A DNA stretch of 64,000 nucleotides from Pseudomonas lini. Its GTDB lineage: Bacteria; Pseudomonadota; Gammaproteobacteria; Pseudomonadales; Pseudomonadaceae. Each line of letters starts with the position of its first letter. The stretch's first letter is position 1. A program made the translations under genes and the position numbers. The stretch covers positions 310,001 to 374,000 of the forward strand of contig NZ_JAUSSR010000007.1 in the NCBI RefSeq assembly GCF_030812475.1, given 5' to 3'. Shown in pieces: positions 42,866-52,398 of the stretch. The notes under the pieces were generated by a model. The model saw only the letters and a program-made list of their open reading frames with translations, did no database searches and was not told the origin of the DNA.

Positions 42866-43020
42866 GGCTGTGTGAAAACGCATGCGCCGTTTTGAAGTCT
42901 GCGTTGCTACGTAAAATCTGCCAGCGTTTGGTTAATCAGCAGACCGGAAATTTGCGTAGGAACGCGATTTTCGGCCCCGTCCTGACTGTCAAACCTTCTC
43001 TAAAACGTTTTCACACAGCC
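42866..43020. mobile_element. MITE-like element with 15-base perfect inverted ends
   Basis: GGCTGTGTGAAAACG (42866-42880) and CGTTTTCACACAGCC (43006-43020) are perfect inverted repeats bounding 155 bases with no ORF. Ends of this kind occur on IS1182-type insertion sequences, so a non-autonomous derivative is likely. No clear target duplication is visible. It sits within a decayed repeat sequence. Confidence 0.6.
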
Positions 43021-43130
43021 TCGGTCGTTTCCTGCCTTTCCTAAAATGATCGCTTTTCGCCGATTTCTGCCACTGTCATCTGCAACTATGGATCGAAGGC
43101 GACCCTTCATGAGCGACCTGTTAAGGGCAG

Positions 43131-43233
43131 AAGCGAGTTTACTCTTGGACCTACCGTGGGCAGCATAACTGAGCGTGTTTACTGTCGCGTCAGCGCCATC
43201 AAAATAGCAGAAAAACGCGTTACAAAACGCTGA
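43131..43233 (+). pseudogene. Degenerate integrase 3' end
   Basis: With one frameshift this reads ASLLL ... TVGSITERVYCRVSAIK, matching the resident integrase C-terminus (ASLLLGHTKGDITERVYRRVGAI), and the bases after the stop (AGCG-rich run to ACGCTGAG) also match those after the resident gene. It lies about 100 bases from the tRNA fragment, the distance expected for an integrase next to its att site. Confidence 0.75.
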
Positions 43234-43335
43234 GGCCGCCCCTTATGGAACGCGGCTTCCAGAGGATCCAAAAAATGATCGTATTAGAACGGAAACAAGC
43301 TACAGGCTTTGAATTATGGGGATTTGTATCTCGGA

Positions 43336-43391
43336 CTTGAAAACCGTCGACTGTAACAGGTCCATGAGTTCGAATCCCATCGCCTCCGCCA
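43336..43391 (+). tRNA. 3' fragment of tRNA-Ser(TGA), attR of the prophage
   Basis: Fifty-six bases from the anticodon loop (CTTGAAAACCG, anticodon TGA) through the variable arm, T arm (GTTCGAATCCC) and CCA end. Upstream sequence no longer pairs: CGGA replaces the 5' anticodon-stem strand and no D arm exists. So only the 3' part is present, as left by integration into the tRNA gene. The intact tRNA should lie at the other end of the prophage, outside this window. Confidence 0.8.
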
Positions 43392-43396
43392 TCTTT

Positions 43397-43434
43397 ATAC
43401 GACAAAGCCCTGATTTTTCAGGGCTTTGTCGTAT
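43397..43434 (+). terminator. Strong hairpin after the tRNA fragment
   Basis: A perfect 17-base-pair inverted repeat (ATACGACAAAGCCCTGA and its complement) with a TTTT loop. It is the former terminator of the tRNA-Ser gene, left on the chromosomal side. Confidence 0.75.
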
Positions 43435-43518
43435 CTGGGGTTTGGCGCGCTCTGACGCCAATACCCTGATCGTTTCCGCTTCTTCTCGCCCATTTCCAAG
43501 GCAGAAGCGAAAAATCAT

Positions 43519-44793
43519 CTACCAAAGCGCCACGACATAGCTGACGATCACCCGGTTCTCATCCAGATCATTACCAAAGTTCGAACGCACTGACGCGTTG
43601 CGCCATTTAAAACCGAGCCCTTTCAACGTACCGTCCTGCACCACGTAAGCGATATCGGTGTTGCGCTCCCATTCCTTGCCTTCACCCGGCGCAGTGCGTT
43701 GCACATTGTCGCCAGAGATGTAGCGGGTCATGAAGGTCAACCCAGGCACACCGAGTGCGGCAAAGTTGTAGTCGTAGCGCGTTTGCCAGGAATGTTCGTC
43801 GATGTTGGCGAAGTCACCGATCTGCACGAAGTTGACCAGGTACGGATCGCTGCGCCCGATATACGGAAACGGATCGTCGCCGCTCATGCGCTGATAGCCA
43901 ACGCCCAGCGCATGGCCGCCCAGGCTATAGGTGAACATCGCACCGAAGGCCTGGTTATCGAGATCGCGAAAGTTGCCGTCTTCGGTACTGCGCGCATAGC
44001 GCACGTCGCTCTTGAGCGACTGGCCGACGCCCAGGTCCAGCGAGTGCACAAACCCGAGGTAATTTTGCTGGTAGATGTTTTCAAGCTGGCCGTAGCGGTA
44101 CTGCGCAGTCAGGTTCGGCAGGAACTGATAGTCAGCCCCGGCAAACTGAAACCTGTCGCTTTGCCCGCCAATGCGGTTGGCGGTCATGTCTTGATAGTCG
44201 GTGGAGTCGACAAAATTGATCTGCGTGAGTTGACCGGCCGTGAGTTTCAACCGATCGATTTCCTGCACATTCACCAAGCCACCCTTTAACTTACCCGGCA
44301 ACAGGCGGGTATCGGTGGAATTCACCACGGGGTCCTTGATCTGCAACGTCCCGAACTTCAGGGTGCTGTTGGACACGCGCATTTTCGCTGTCAGGCCTAA
44401 CTCGCCATAGCTGTCCTGTGAGCCGCCGGACGCATCCGGCGGCAACAGATTGGTGCCCGCCGTACCGCCACCGGAGTCCAGTTTGAAACCGGCCATGCCC
44501 AACACATCCAGGCCAAAACCCAAGGTGCCCGCGGTGTAACCCGACTCCATCCGCAACAGAAAACCCTGCGCCCATTCCTCGGCCTTGTCGCGCGAACCGT
44601 CCTGGCGAAAGTCACGGTTGAAGTAGAAATTGCGCGCTTCCAGGCTGCCTTTACTGTCCGCCACGAAATCCGCCTGAGCGACCGGCGCACAGAGCAGACT
44701 GAAGCCGTGCAATGTGCCAGCCGCGGCGTACCCATTGAATGGGTGGGTGCGACCCGCATTTAAAGGCACGTGGACAGTCATGATTTTTTCCAT
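43519..44793 (-). CDS. OprD-family outer-membrane porin
   Basis: 424 residues from the ATG at 44793. The mature barrel has the OprD pattern: SLEARNFYFNRDFR, KAEEWAQGFLLRMESGYT, GLTAKMRVSNSTLKFGTLQIKDPVV, R-Y-A-R and a C-terminal aromatic (VALW). These 18-strand porins admit small carboxylates and amino acids. The N-terminal signal is oddly weak (short hydrophobic stretch LHGFSLLCAPVAQA). It is divergent to a LysR gene that may control it. Confidence 0.85.
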   Translation of the reverse strand: MEKIMTVHVPLNAGRTHPFNGYAAAGTLHGFSLLCAPVAQADFVADSKGSLEARNFYFNRDFRQDGSRDKAEEWAQGFLLRMESGYTAGTLGFGLDVLGMAGFKLDSGGGTAGTNLLPPDASGGSQDSYGELGLTAKMRVSNSTLKFGTLQIKDPVVNSTDTRLLPGKLKGGLVNVQEIDRLKLTAGQLTQINFVDSTDYQDMTANRIGGQSDRFQFAGADYQFLPNLTAQYRYGQLENIYQQNYLGFVHSLDLGVGQSLKSDVRYARSTEDGNFRDLDNQAFGAMFTYSLGGHALGVGYQRMSGDDPFPYIGRSDPYLVNFVQIGDFANIDEHSWQTRYDYNFAALGVPGLTFMTRYISGDNVQRTAPGEGKEWERNTDIAYVVQDGTLKGLGFKWRNASVRSNFGNDLDENRVIVSYVVALW

Positions 44794-45048
44794 GGAAAGG
44801 TTCCTGCAGCAGCAAGCGAAGATGACGGACACGCCTCATTGTGTTTTTTGTGAAGGCGTTGTCGTTGGGGGGCGGACGCAGCGACCTGCGTCGTGGAGCG
44901 GATTCTTCGTTTCGGGGCGGAACGGCGTCAAACGGGAAAAAGACGAGGTTATGCATAAGAAAATTTGATGCCCGCGAAGGCGGACTCTGGAGTAACAATT
45001 GCATCCCGCCCCTTCATTACAAGAGCCACAAGCGCCAAGGGAACCGCC
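44794..45048. promoter_or_regulatory. Divergent promoter region, OprD / LysR
   Basis: 255 bases between divergent genes. TTATGCATAA at 44949-44958 is a perfect ten-base palindrome of the kind that forms T-N11-A LysR sites. It is a candidate operator for the adjacent LysR protein. No other gene is seen. Confidence 0.4.
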
Positions 45049-45996
45049 ATGAACCTCAAATTCCTCGAAACCTTCGTCTGGGGCGCCCGCCTGCAAAGCT
45101 TCAGCCTGACCGCCGAGAAAATGTTCAGCACTCAGGCATCGATCTCCAGCCGGATCGCCGCGCTGGAAGACGAGCTGGGCCTGCGCCTGTTCGTGCGTGA
45201 TTCACGCGGGGTGTCGCTGACGCCCGAAGGGCTCAAGGTGCTCGACTATGCCGAGCAGATGCTCGAGGTTCAGCGTGCGCTGAAACACTCGCTGGACAAC
45301 ACCAGCCCGCAGAAGGGCCTGGTGCGCATCGGCGTGATGGATACGGTGATTCACACCTGGCTCAGCCCGTTGATGTCGACCCTGATGCAAACCTTCCCGG
45401 CCGTGGAAATCGAGATCACCGCCGACGCCGCGCGCAATCTCTGCGAGCAATTGAAAAAGGGCTATCTGGACATCGTTTTCCAGACTGACCTGATCCGCCA
45501 CGAAAGCGTGCGCAACCTCGAACTGGCGCACTACCCCATGCACTGGATCGCCGCCAGCAACTCGATCTATGCCCGGCCTTATGCCTCGCTCACCGAAATG
45601 GCCGGTGAACGCATCATTACCTTCGTCAAACACTCACGACCGCATCAGGATGTGCTCAACCTGTTGCACGCCCATGGCATCGGCGCACCACGCGTCAGTT
45701 GCGTCAACTCGGTGTCGGCCATGACCCGGCTGATTCGTGACGGTTTCGGTATCGGCGCCTTGCCGGCGGCACTGGTGGCCAAACCCCTGGCCAGCGGCGA
45801 ACTGATCCAGCTGGAACCCGGCAGCCGCTTGCCGCAACTGGAGGTCGTGGCGTCGTGGCGCGCCGGAATCGGCCTGGAACTAATCGAGAACATCGTCGAG
45901 ATGAGCCGTCAGGTGGTCTGCCAATACGCCGCGGATGTCGGGCCGTTACTTATGGTGCCGGCACCGGGCCTGGACAGCCGACCACCCCTTGAATAA
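45049..45996 (+). CDS. LysR-family transcriptional regulator
   Basis: 315 residues from the ATG at 45049 (AAGGG upstream). The N-terminal winged helix (KFLETFVWGARLQSFSLTAEKMFSTQASISSRIAALEDELGLRLFVRD) is typical LysR; the C-terminal ~220 residues are the effector-binding domain. It lies divergent to oprD and upstream of the DUF1445 gene, so control of both is likely. The effector is unknown. Confidence 0.9.
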   Translation: MNLKFLETFVWGARLQSFSLTAEKMFSTQASISSRIAALEDELGLRLFVRDSRGVSLTPEGLKVLDYAEQMLEVQRALKHSLDNTSPQKGLVRIGVMDTVIHTWLSPLMSTLMQTFPAVEIEITADAARNLCEQLKKGYLDIVFQTDLIRHESVRNLELAHYPMHWIAASNSIYARPYASLTEMAGERIITFVKHSRPHQDVLNLLHAHGIGAPRVSCVNSVSAMTRLIRDGFGIGALPAALVAKPLASGELIQLEPGSRLPQLEVVASWRAGIGLELIENIVEMSRQVVCQYAADVGPLLMVPAPGLDSRPPLE

Positions 45997-46084
45997 CTTT
46001 TAGTTGTCGGGGGGCAACAACATTCCTTGTTGGACGGCATCACCGCGGTTTTCTAAAAAGGATCCACGAACCTGCCGAGATGCC

Positions 46085-46891
46085 ATGATGAATCGACCCG
46101 CCCCGTCCTTCGAACAACTGCAGCGCAGTACCCCTCTCGCCCTGCGTCAAAGCATCGCCGCCGGGCACTATCAGGGTCACACCAGCGGCCTGGGCCAAGG
46201 CCGGGCGCAAGCCAATATCGTGATACTGCCCAGTGATTGGGCCAACGAGTTCCTCAGGTATTGCACCCTCAACCGTCAAGCCTGCCCGTTGCTCGACATT
46301 ACCGAACCGGGTGATCCGTACTTTCGCAATCTCGGGACAGCCATTGATATTCGCCACGATGAGCCTCGCTACAGGGTTTATCGCCATGGCGAACTGAGCG
46401 ATGAACCGCTGGATATCGAGCACCTTTGGCAGGATGACCTGGTGGCCTTCGCCATCGGCTGCTCGTTCTCCTTCGAACAACCGCTGCTGGATGCCGGCAT
46501 CCCCCTCAAGCACATCGATCTGGGGCGCAATGTTGCCATGTACCAGACCAACATTGACACGCGCCCCACCGCTCGCCTCGGTGGCAAGCTGGTGGTGAGC
46601 ATGCGACCGATGAAAGCCGCAGCCGCCATTCAGGCCATTCAAATCACCGCGCGCATGCCCAACGTCCACGGCGCTCCCGTGCACATCGGTGATCCGTCGC
46701 TGATCGGCATCCACGCGCTCGACACTCCGGACTATGGCGACGCCGTCCCCGTTGAAGCGGACGAAATACCGGTGTTCTGGGCGTGCGGCGTGACACCTCA
46801 ATCGGTGGTGCAGGCCTCACGCCCGCCACTGTGCATCACCCACGCCCCCGGCTGCATGCTGGTGACGGATTTGTACAACAGCGCTGTGTAG
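46085..46891 (+). CDS. DUF1445 family putative hydro-lyase
   Basis: 268 residues from the ATG at 46085. The family (YcsI, D-glutamate cyclase-like) is recognised by [51 protein letters not shown] and the C-terminal [32 protein letters not shown]. It probably adds or removes water on a carboxylate. It is 88 bases from the LysR gene on the same strand and is likely its target. Confidence 0.8.
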   Translation: MMNRPAPSFEQLQRSTPLALRQSIAAGHYQGHTSGLGQGRAQANIVILPSDWANEFLRYCTLNRQACPLLDITEPGDPYFRNLGTAIDIRHDEPRYRVYRHGELSDEPLDIEHLWQDDLVAFAIGCSFSFEQPLLDAGIPLKHIDLGRNVAMYQTNIDTRPTARLGGKLVVSMRPMKAAAAIQAIQITARMPNVHGAPVHIGDPSLIGIHALDTPDYGDAVPVEADEIPVFWACGVTPQSVVQASRPPLCITHAPGCMLVTDLYNSAV

Positions 46892-47083
46892 CGAATGGCT
46901 GACATCAGACGTTAATTCCAACCGCCACCCAACACCTCGTACAAACTTGCTCGGCTTTCTGGCTTCTGCCGGATTTGAGATGACCGGGTGCAACCACCCA
47001 TCAGCTCGATCCCGCGCCCGCGGCGGGCAACTAGACTTCACAGGGGGGATGAAATCAACGTACCTCAACTCAGGAGATCTGTG

Positions 47084-47527
47084 ATGAACAGAACATCTTG
47101 GCTGGCGTTGGTAGTGGCGGCAGGGGCAATTTCAAGTTGCGCGAGCAGAACCGAGATTGTCGATGTCCCCCTCAATGCTACCCCGCAAAACGCAGAGCAT
47201 ATCGCTCGAGCCACCCTCAGCCCGGTGGGCAACCAAACCAGCATCTGGCTCACCGTCGGTGGTGTCCCCCACGACATGGCCGTATCCAGCCGGCTCGACA
47301 CCGCTATCTACGCAGGCTCGTGCCAGCAGTTGAGCGCACAACCTGCGTACAGGACCCGTCAGGCCAACAGCGTCGACTATCCATCGCTCGCCCCGCGAAC
47401 CAAGCATTGGGCCCAGGCACCGGTGGCGCTGAGCGAACTGACCAAGGGTGACTATGTCTTGCTCGTTCGCACCAGCCCGGCAGACGGCAGCCGCCCTCTT
47501 TTCTGCGGCAACATCAACGCTGGCTAG
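47084..47527 (+). CDS. Small lipoprotein-like exported protein
   Basis: 147 residues from the ATG at 47084 (GGAG upstream). A signal peptide ends in a lipobox-like AISSC, so it is probably a lipid-anchored periplasmic or outer-membrane protein. The mature part has two further cysteines (GSCQQL, LFCGN) and looks beta-rich. I do not recognise a family. Confidence 0.65.
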   Translation: MNRTSWLALVVAAGAISSCASRTEIVDVPLNATPQNAEHIARATLSPVGNQTSIWLTVGGVPHDMAVSSRLDTAIYAGSCQQLSAQPAYRTRQANSVDYPSLAPRTKHWAQAPVALSELTKGDYVLLVRTSPADGSRPLFCGNINAG

Positions 47528-47601
47528 GGGCGAATCGAGCAAGCTGTTCGGTACCGTGGCCTGCGCAACTTCAGCCAGGGCACGGTGACGCCTCAACTCA
47601 A

Positions 47602-48372
47602 TCAGTACTGCAGTCCACGCGCGTAGAAATGCGGATTGTCCAGCCCGGGCTTGCCATAACGCAACGCATCGCCGGCCAGGGTGCAGACCTGTCCGCCGGC
47701 GGCGACCAGCACCGCATGCCCCGCGGCGATATCCCACTCCATGGTGCGTCCCAGGCGCGGATAAAGGTCCGCCTCGCCGGCAGCCACCAGGCAAATCTTC
47801 AGCGATGAGCCGGCACTTTTCAGGGAGCGCACCTTGCGCCCGTCGAGGAATGCATCCAGCGCCCCGGCATCACCATGGGAGCGGCTGGCAACCACGTCCA
47901 TTCCCTCCTCCGTCACCGCCCGACAGTGGATGGCCTGGCGCTGTCCGTCCTGTTCGATAAAGGCTCCGCAATCCCGGGCACCGGCGAACAGACGCTCCAG
48001 CGCGGGCGCCAGAACCACCCCCAGCACCGGTTCGCCGTTATCGATCAGGGCGATATTGACGGTGAACTCGCCGTTGCGATTGATGAACTCCTTGGTGCCA
48101 TCCAGCGGGTCCACCAACCAGAAACGCTGGCCTACCTCGGGCACCTGGCGAGCGGCGGCGGCCTCTTCGGAAATCACCGGAATCTGCGGTGTGCGCGCCG
48201 CCAGGGCCTGCAGAATCAGGGTCTCGGCGCCCTCGTCGGCTTCGGTCACCGGGGAGGTATCGACTTTCCCGCGCACCTCGAAATCCGAGCGGTACACCTC
48301 CATCACCAACTCGCCCGCTGCGCGGGCAATACCGATGACATCTTCGAGCAGAACAGCCATTGACTCGTTCAT
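47602..48372 (-). CDS. cysQ: 3'(2'),5'-bisphosphate nucleotidase CysQ
   Basis: 256 residues from the ATG at 48372 (GGAG upstream). It hydrolyses PAP (the by-product of sulfotransferases) to AMP and phosphate, preventing product inhibition. Metal-binding motifs of the inositol monophosphatase-like family are present: TEAD 43-46, EE 69-70, DPLDGT 88-93 and [10 protein letters not shown] near 210. It is divergent from the CysD/CysNC/sulfotransferase run, which fits a recycling role. Pseudomonas usually has another cysQ elsewhere. Confidence 0.85.
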   Translation of the reverse strand: MNESMAVLLEDVIGIARAAGELVMEVYRSDFEVRGKVDTSPVTEADEGAETLILQALAARTPQIPVISEEAAAARQVPEVGQRFWLVDPLDGTKEFINRNGEFTVNIALIDNGEPVLGVVLAPALERLFAGARDCGAFIEQDGQRQAIHCRAVTEEGMDVVASRSHGDAGALDAFLDGRKVRSLKSAGSSLKICLVAAGEADLYPRLGRTMEWDIAAGHAVLVAAGGQVCTLAGDALRYGKPGLDNPHFYARGLQY

Positions 48373-48396
48373 GGGGTTTCTCCTGTTTTTGTTCTT

Positions 48397-48411
48397 CGTA
48401 TGGTCCATACG
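48397..48411. promoter_or_regulatory. Palindrome in the cysQ / cysD divergent promoter
   Basis: CGTATGGTCCATACG is a perfect palindrome (odd centre) 25 bases upstream of cysQ and about 87 bases upstream of the rightward gene. It is a candidate operator controlling both sides. Confidence 0.5.
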
Positions 48412-48497
48412 GCCTATGCGCCGTTTTCCGGATCGGGGAACAGTACAGACATCCGCAACACCGCCAATCAGCAAATGGATGTTTAACAGGAGTTCCT

Positions 48498-49511
48498 GTG
48501 CCCCACGGCAATCAGTTATCCGTTCCTCAGATCAACCGGCTCCGCCTGCGCGCCGTGCAGTTGCGCATCGCCGGCAGCACGCTCAAATCCATCAGCCAGG
48601 ACACAGGACTCTCTTCGCCGACCATCATCGCCGCCTACAAGGCCTGGCAAGCCGGCGGCTGGAATGCCGTGCCCGTGCGCGACCGCGGACGCAAGCAAGG
48701 CGAAGGCCGCAGCCTCTCGGCTCAGCAGGAACAGAACATCTACCAGCTGCTGGTCAGCACACTGCCCGAACAGCACCAGCTACCGTTCCTGCTCTGGCAG
48801 CTGGAGGCCATGCAGGCACTGGTCCGGCGCCTGCATGGGATCGACTTGCCGGAACGCACCGCCGCCCATTACTTGCAACGCTGGCAGCTCAATGCCGAGC
48901 GCCCGGCCAAACGTGTCGCCAAGGCTTCGCCGGCCGTGCAGCGCTGGTACCGCAGCACCTACGGGCACATCCTTCACCAGGCTCGCGCGCAGAACGGCGA
49001 GATCCTCTGGATCGACGACTACGGTGCACCCAACGACCAGGGCAAACTCAGTTATGGCGTACTGCGCGCAATCAGCAATCGCGGCAAGGTTCTCTGGCTG
49101 CCTTACGAAGACGGGCTCCGCGCGCCCCATCTGGTCGAGTTCTTCGACCGCCTGCATCGCTGCGCCGAACGCAAGGTGTTCGCCCTGCTCTCGGGCATGC
49201 ACTGGCAACGCGCGGCCACCTTCATCACCTGGGCCGGCGAGCGCGCCGACCGGCTGCTTCTGTTTCACCTGCCGCAAGCCAGCGAAATGCTCAGCGGTGC
49301 CTGCGAGCTGGCGACCCACATCAGCCAGCAAGCTGCGCGCACCAGCCATGACGATGCGCTCGACAAGGTGACAGGTGTCGCGTCCACCCTGCCCCACAAC
49401 CCCATGCTGCAGATGTTGCGCCTGATGTTAAAACATCAAGTCGCGCATAAGTCCGAACCGCGGCAGTTGTACGTTGATAAGCGACAACAACAAAAAGCGA
49501 AAGGAAAATCT
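48498..49511 (+). CDS. Domesticated IS630-like domain running into CysD
   Basis: Opens at a GTG (48498, AGGAG upstream) and has no stop before cysD: 338 codons in frame with it. The N-terminal part is a helix-turn-helix ([35 protein letters not shown]) and the rest is IS630/Tc1-like ([24 protein letters not shown]). The second catalytic Asp expected before the His motif is replaced (SGMHWQR), so it is probably not an active transposase. It could be a regulator of the sulfation genes or a 638-residue fusion with CysD. Confidence 0.55.
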
Positions 49512-50411
49512 ATGACGCTTACCCACCTGCAACGACTGGAAGCTGAAAGCATCCAGGCCATGCGCGAGGTTGTCGCCGAATCCGACAACCCGGTCATGCT
49601 CTACTCCATCGGCAAGGACAGCGCGGTCATGCTGCACCTGGCCATGAAGGCCTTCTACCCGGCCAAGCCGCCCTTCCCTCTGCTGCATGTCGACACCACC
49701 TGGAAGTTCCAGGAGATGTATCGCTTCCGCGATCAGATGGTGGCCAAACTGAACGTGGACCTGCTGACCCACACCAACCCCGAAGGCATTGAAATGGGGA
49801 TCAGCCCGTTCAAGCACGGCTCGCAAATCCACACCGACATCATGAAGACCGAAGGTCTGAAGCAGGCGCTGGATCACTACGGCTTCGACGCAGCCTTTGG
49901 CGGCGCACGCCGCGACGAGGAAAAATCACGGGCCAAGGAACGGATTTTCTCCTTCCGCTCCGACCAGCACCGCTGGGACCCGAAGAACCAGCGCCCGGAG
50001 CTCTGGCACCTGTACAACATGCGCAAACACAAGGGTGAGTCGATCCGTGTGTTCCCCCTCTCCAACTGGACCGAGCTGGACATCTGGCAGTACATCCACC
50101 TGGAAAACATCCCGATCGTTCCGTTGTATTTCGCCGCGCCCCGCCCGGTGGTCGAGCGCGACGGGATGCTGATCATGGTCGATGACGAACGCATGCCGCT
50201 CAACCCGGGTGAAGTGCCGATGATTCGCAACGTGCGCTTCCGCACCCTCGGTTGCTACCCGCTCACCGGTGCCGTCGAGTCCGATGCCGATACGCTGCCC
50301 AAGATCATTCAGGAAATGCTGCTGACCCGCACATCCGAGCGTCAGGGGCGAATGATCGACCACGACTCGGCCGCATCGATGGAGAAGAAAAAACAAGAGG
50401 GGTATTTCTAA
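49512..50411 (+). CDS. cysD: Sulfate adenylyltransferase subunit 2 (CysD/NodP-like)
   Basis: 299 residues from the ATG at 49512, which has its own AAGGAAAA box although the frame is open upstream. It makes APS from ATP and sulfate with CysN. The PP-loop SIGKDS is at 32-37; other signatures are [30 protein letters not shown] and [15 protein letters not shown]. The sequence recalls dedicated NodP-type copies more than the housekeeping Pseudomonas CysD. Its stop overlaps the cysNC start. Confidence 0.9.
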   Translation: MTLTHLQRLEAESIQAMREVVAESDNPVMLYSIGKDSAVMLHLAMKAFYPAKPPFPLLHVDTTWKFQEMYRFRDQMVAKLNVDLLTHTNPEGIEMGISPFKHGSQIHTDIMKTEGLKQALDHYGFDAAFGGARRDEEKSRAKERIFSFRSDQHRWDPKNQRPELWHLYNMRKHKGESIRVFPLSNWTELDIWQYIHLENIPIVPLYFAAPRPVVERDGMLIMVDDERMPLNPGEVPMIRNVRFRTLGCYPLTGAVESDADTLPKIIQEMLLTRTSERQGRMIDHDSAASMEKKKQEGYF

Positions 50412-52324
50412 TGGCACACGTATCTGACCTGATTGCCGAGGATATCGAGCAATACCTCAAGGCCCACGAGCATAAGAGCCTGCTGCGCTTCCTGACCTGC
50501 GGCAGTGTGGACGATGGCAAGAGCACCTTGATCGGGCGCCTGCTCTACGATTCGAAAATGCTCTTCGAAGACCAGATGGAAGCGCTGGAGGCAGACTCGA
50601 AAAAAGTCGGCACCCAGGGTGGCGAACTGGACTTCGCCCTGTTGGTGGATGGCCTGGCCGCCGAGCGCGAACAAGGCATCACCATCGACGTGGCCTACCG
50701 TTTTTTCTCCACCGACCGGCGCAAGTTCATCGTTGCCGACACCCCGGGGCATGAGCAGTACACCCGCAACATGGTGACCGGTGCCTCCACGGCCGACGTG
50801 GCCGTGGTGATGATCGATGCCCGACGCGGCGTCCTGACTCAATCCAGGCGTCACAGCTATCTGGCCTCGCTGCTCGGCATTCGCAAGGTGGTACTGGCGG
50901 TCAACAAGATGGACCTGATGGACTACTCGGAGAAAGTGTATAACGCCATCGTCGATGACTACCGCGCCTTCGCCAAGCAGATCGGCCTACAGGATTTCAC
51001 CGCCATCCCGATGTCCGCGCTACGGGGTGAGAACATCACCGAGCAAAGCGAACACATGCCTTGGTACCGCGGTACCACGCTGATGGGTTACCTGGAAACC
51101 GTCGAGATCGACGAGGCGCACCAACAGAAACTGTCGTTCCGTATGCCGGTGCAGTGGGTCAACCGCCCCAACCTGGATTTTCGTGGTTTCACCGGCACCA
51201 TCGCCAGCGGTGTGATTCGTCCTGGTGACCGTGTACGCGTGTTGCCGGGCGGACAAGAGAGCCGTATCTCGCGCATCGTCACCCTCGACGGTGACTTGCA
51301 ACAAGCCGTGGCCGGACAGTCCATCACCCTGACCCTGACCGAAGAAGTCGATTGCAGTCGCGGCGATGTGCTGTCCACCGCAGAAGACCCGACCAGCGTG
51401 GCCGACCAGTTCCAGGTCAGCCTGATCTGGATGCACGAGCAGGCCATGCTCGCCGGTCGCCCCTACCTGATGAAAGTCGGCGGCAAAACCCTGCCGGTAA
51501 CCTTGTCGATGCCCAAGTACAAGGTCAACGTCAACACCATGGAGCACTTGGCGGCCAAAGAGCTGGCGTTGAACGAGATCGGCGTGTGCAACCTCTTTAC
51601 CAGCCAGCCGATCGCCTTCGATCCTTACAAGGACAACCGTGAAACCGGCAGCTTCATCCTCATCGACCGTCTGACGAACGCCACCGTGGGCGCGGGCTTG
51701 ATCGAGTTTTCCCTGCGCCGTTCGCAGAACATTCATATGCAGCACGTGGATGTGAACAAGAAAGCGCGCGCCGAACAGATGGGCCAGCAGCCCGTGCTGC
51801 TGTGGTTCACCGGTTTGTCGGGCGCCGGCAAGTCGGCGATCGCCAACCTGCTGGAAACCCGACTGTACGCCCGTGGCCGGCACACCTACTTGCTCGACGG
51901 CGACAACGTGCGCCACGGCCTGAACCGCGACCTGGGCTTCACTGATGCCGACCGGGTGGAAAACATCCGCAGGGTGGCCGAGGTGTCCAAGTTGTTCGTG
52001 GATGCCGGGATGATTGTATTGACGGCCTTCATCTCGCCGTTCCGTTCCGAGCGCGAGATGGCGCGCGAACTGCTGCAGGAAGGCGAGTTCATCGAGATCT
52101 TCGTCGACACGCCGCTGGCCGTGGCCGAGGCGCGTGATCCCAAGGGCCTGTACAAGAAAGTCCGCCGTGGCGAGTTGAAGAACTTCACAGGCATCGACTC
52201 TCCTTACGAGGTGCCGAACAAGCCGGACATCCATATCGAGACCAGCAAGCTGACACCGGAGGGCGCCGTGGATCGCATCATCGCGGTGCTGACCGAGCGC
52301 GGCATCATCAGTCAGGCGTTCTAG
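50411..52324 (+). CDS. cysNC: Bifunctional ATP sulfurylase subunit 1 / APS kinase (CysNC/NodQ-like)
   Basis: 637 residues. The CysN part (1 to ~440) is a translation-factor-like GTPase: P-loop GSVDDGKST at 31-39, DTPGHEQ and NKMD. The APS kinase part has its own P-loop GLSGAGKS at about 468-475 and [17 protein letters not shown] hydrolysis drives APS formation, and the kinase makes PAPS. Together with CysD it supplies PAPS to the sulfotransferase two genes downstream. Confidence 0.95.
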   Translation: MAHVSDLIAEDIEQYLKAHEHKSLLRFLTCGSVDDGKSTLIGRLLYDSKMLFEDQMEALEADSKKVGTQGGELDFALLVDGLAAEREQGITIDVAYRFFSTDRRKFIVADTPGHEQYTRNMVTGASTADVAVVMIDARRGVLTQSRRHSYLASLLGIRKVVLAVNKMDLMDYSEKVYNAIVDDYRAFAKQIGLQDFTAIPMSALRGENITEQSEHMPWYRGTTLMGYLETVEIDEAHQQKLSFRMPVQWVNRPNLDFRGFTGTIASGVIRPGDRVRVLPGGQESRISRIVTLDGDLQQAVAGQSITLTLTEEVDCSRGDVLSTAEDPTSVADQFQVSLIWMHEQAMLAGRPYLMKVGGKTLPVTLSMPKYKVNVNTMEHLAAKELALNEIGVCNLFTSQPIAFDPYKDNRETGSFILIDRLTNATVGAGLIEFSLRRSQNIHMQHVDVNKKARAEQMGQQPVLLWFTGLSGAGKSAIANLLETRLYARGRHTYLLDGDNVRHGLNRDLGFTDADRVENIRRVAEVSKLFVDAGMIVLTAFISPFRSEREMARELLQEGEFIEIFVDTPLAVAEARDPKGLYKKVRRGELKNFTGIDSPYEVPNKPDIHIETSKLTPEGAVDRIIAVLTERGIISQAF

Positions 52325-52398
52325 CCCCATCGCCCGGGCACGAGCGCCTCTACGGGGGCGCTCACGGTCCGGGTTCGCCCAATCAAGAGAGTCTAACA

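Noticed and set aside
43220-43405. Minus-strand ORF containing GGDGIRTHGPVTVDGFQVR
   Set aside because: It is the reverse complement of the tRNA-Ser fragment, a well-known false ORF.
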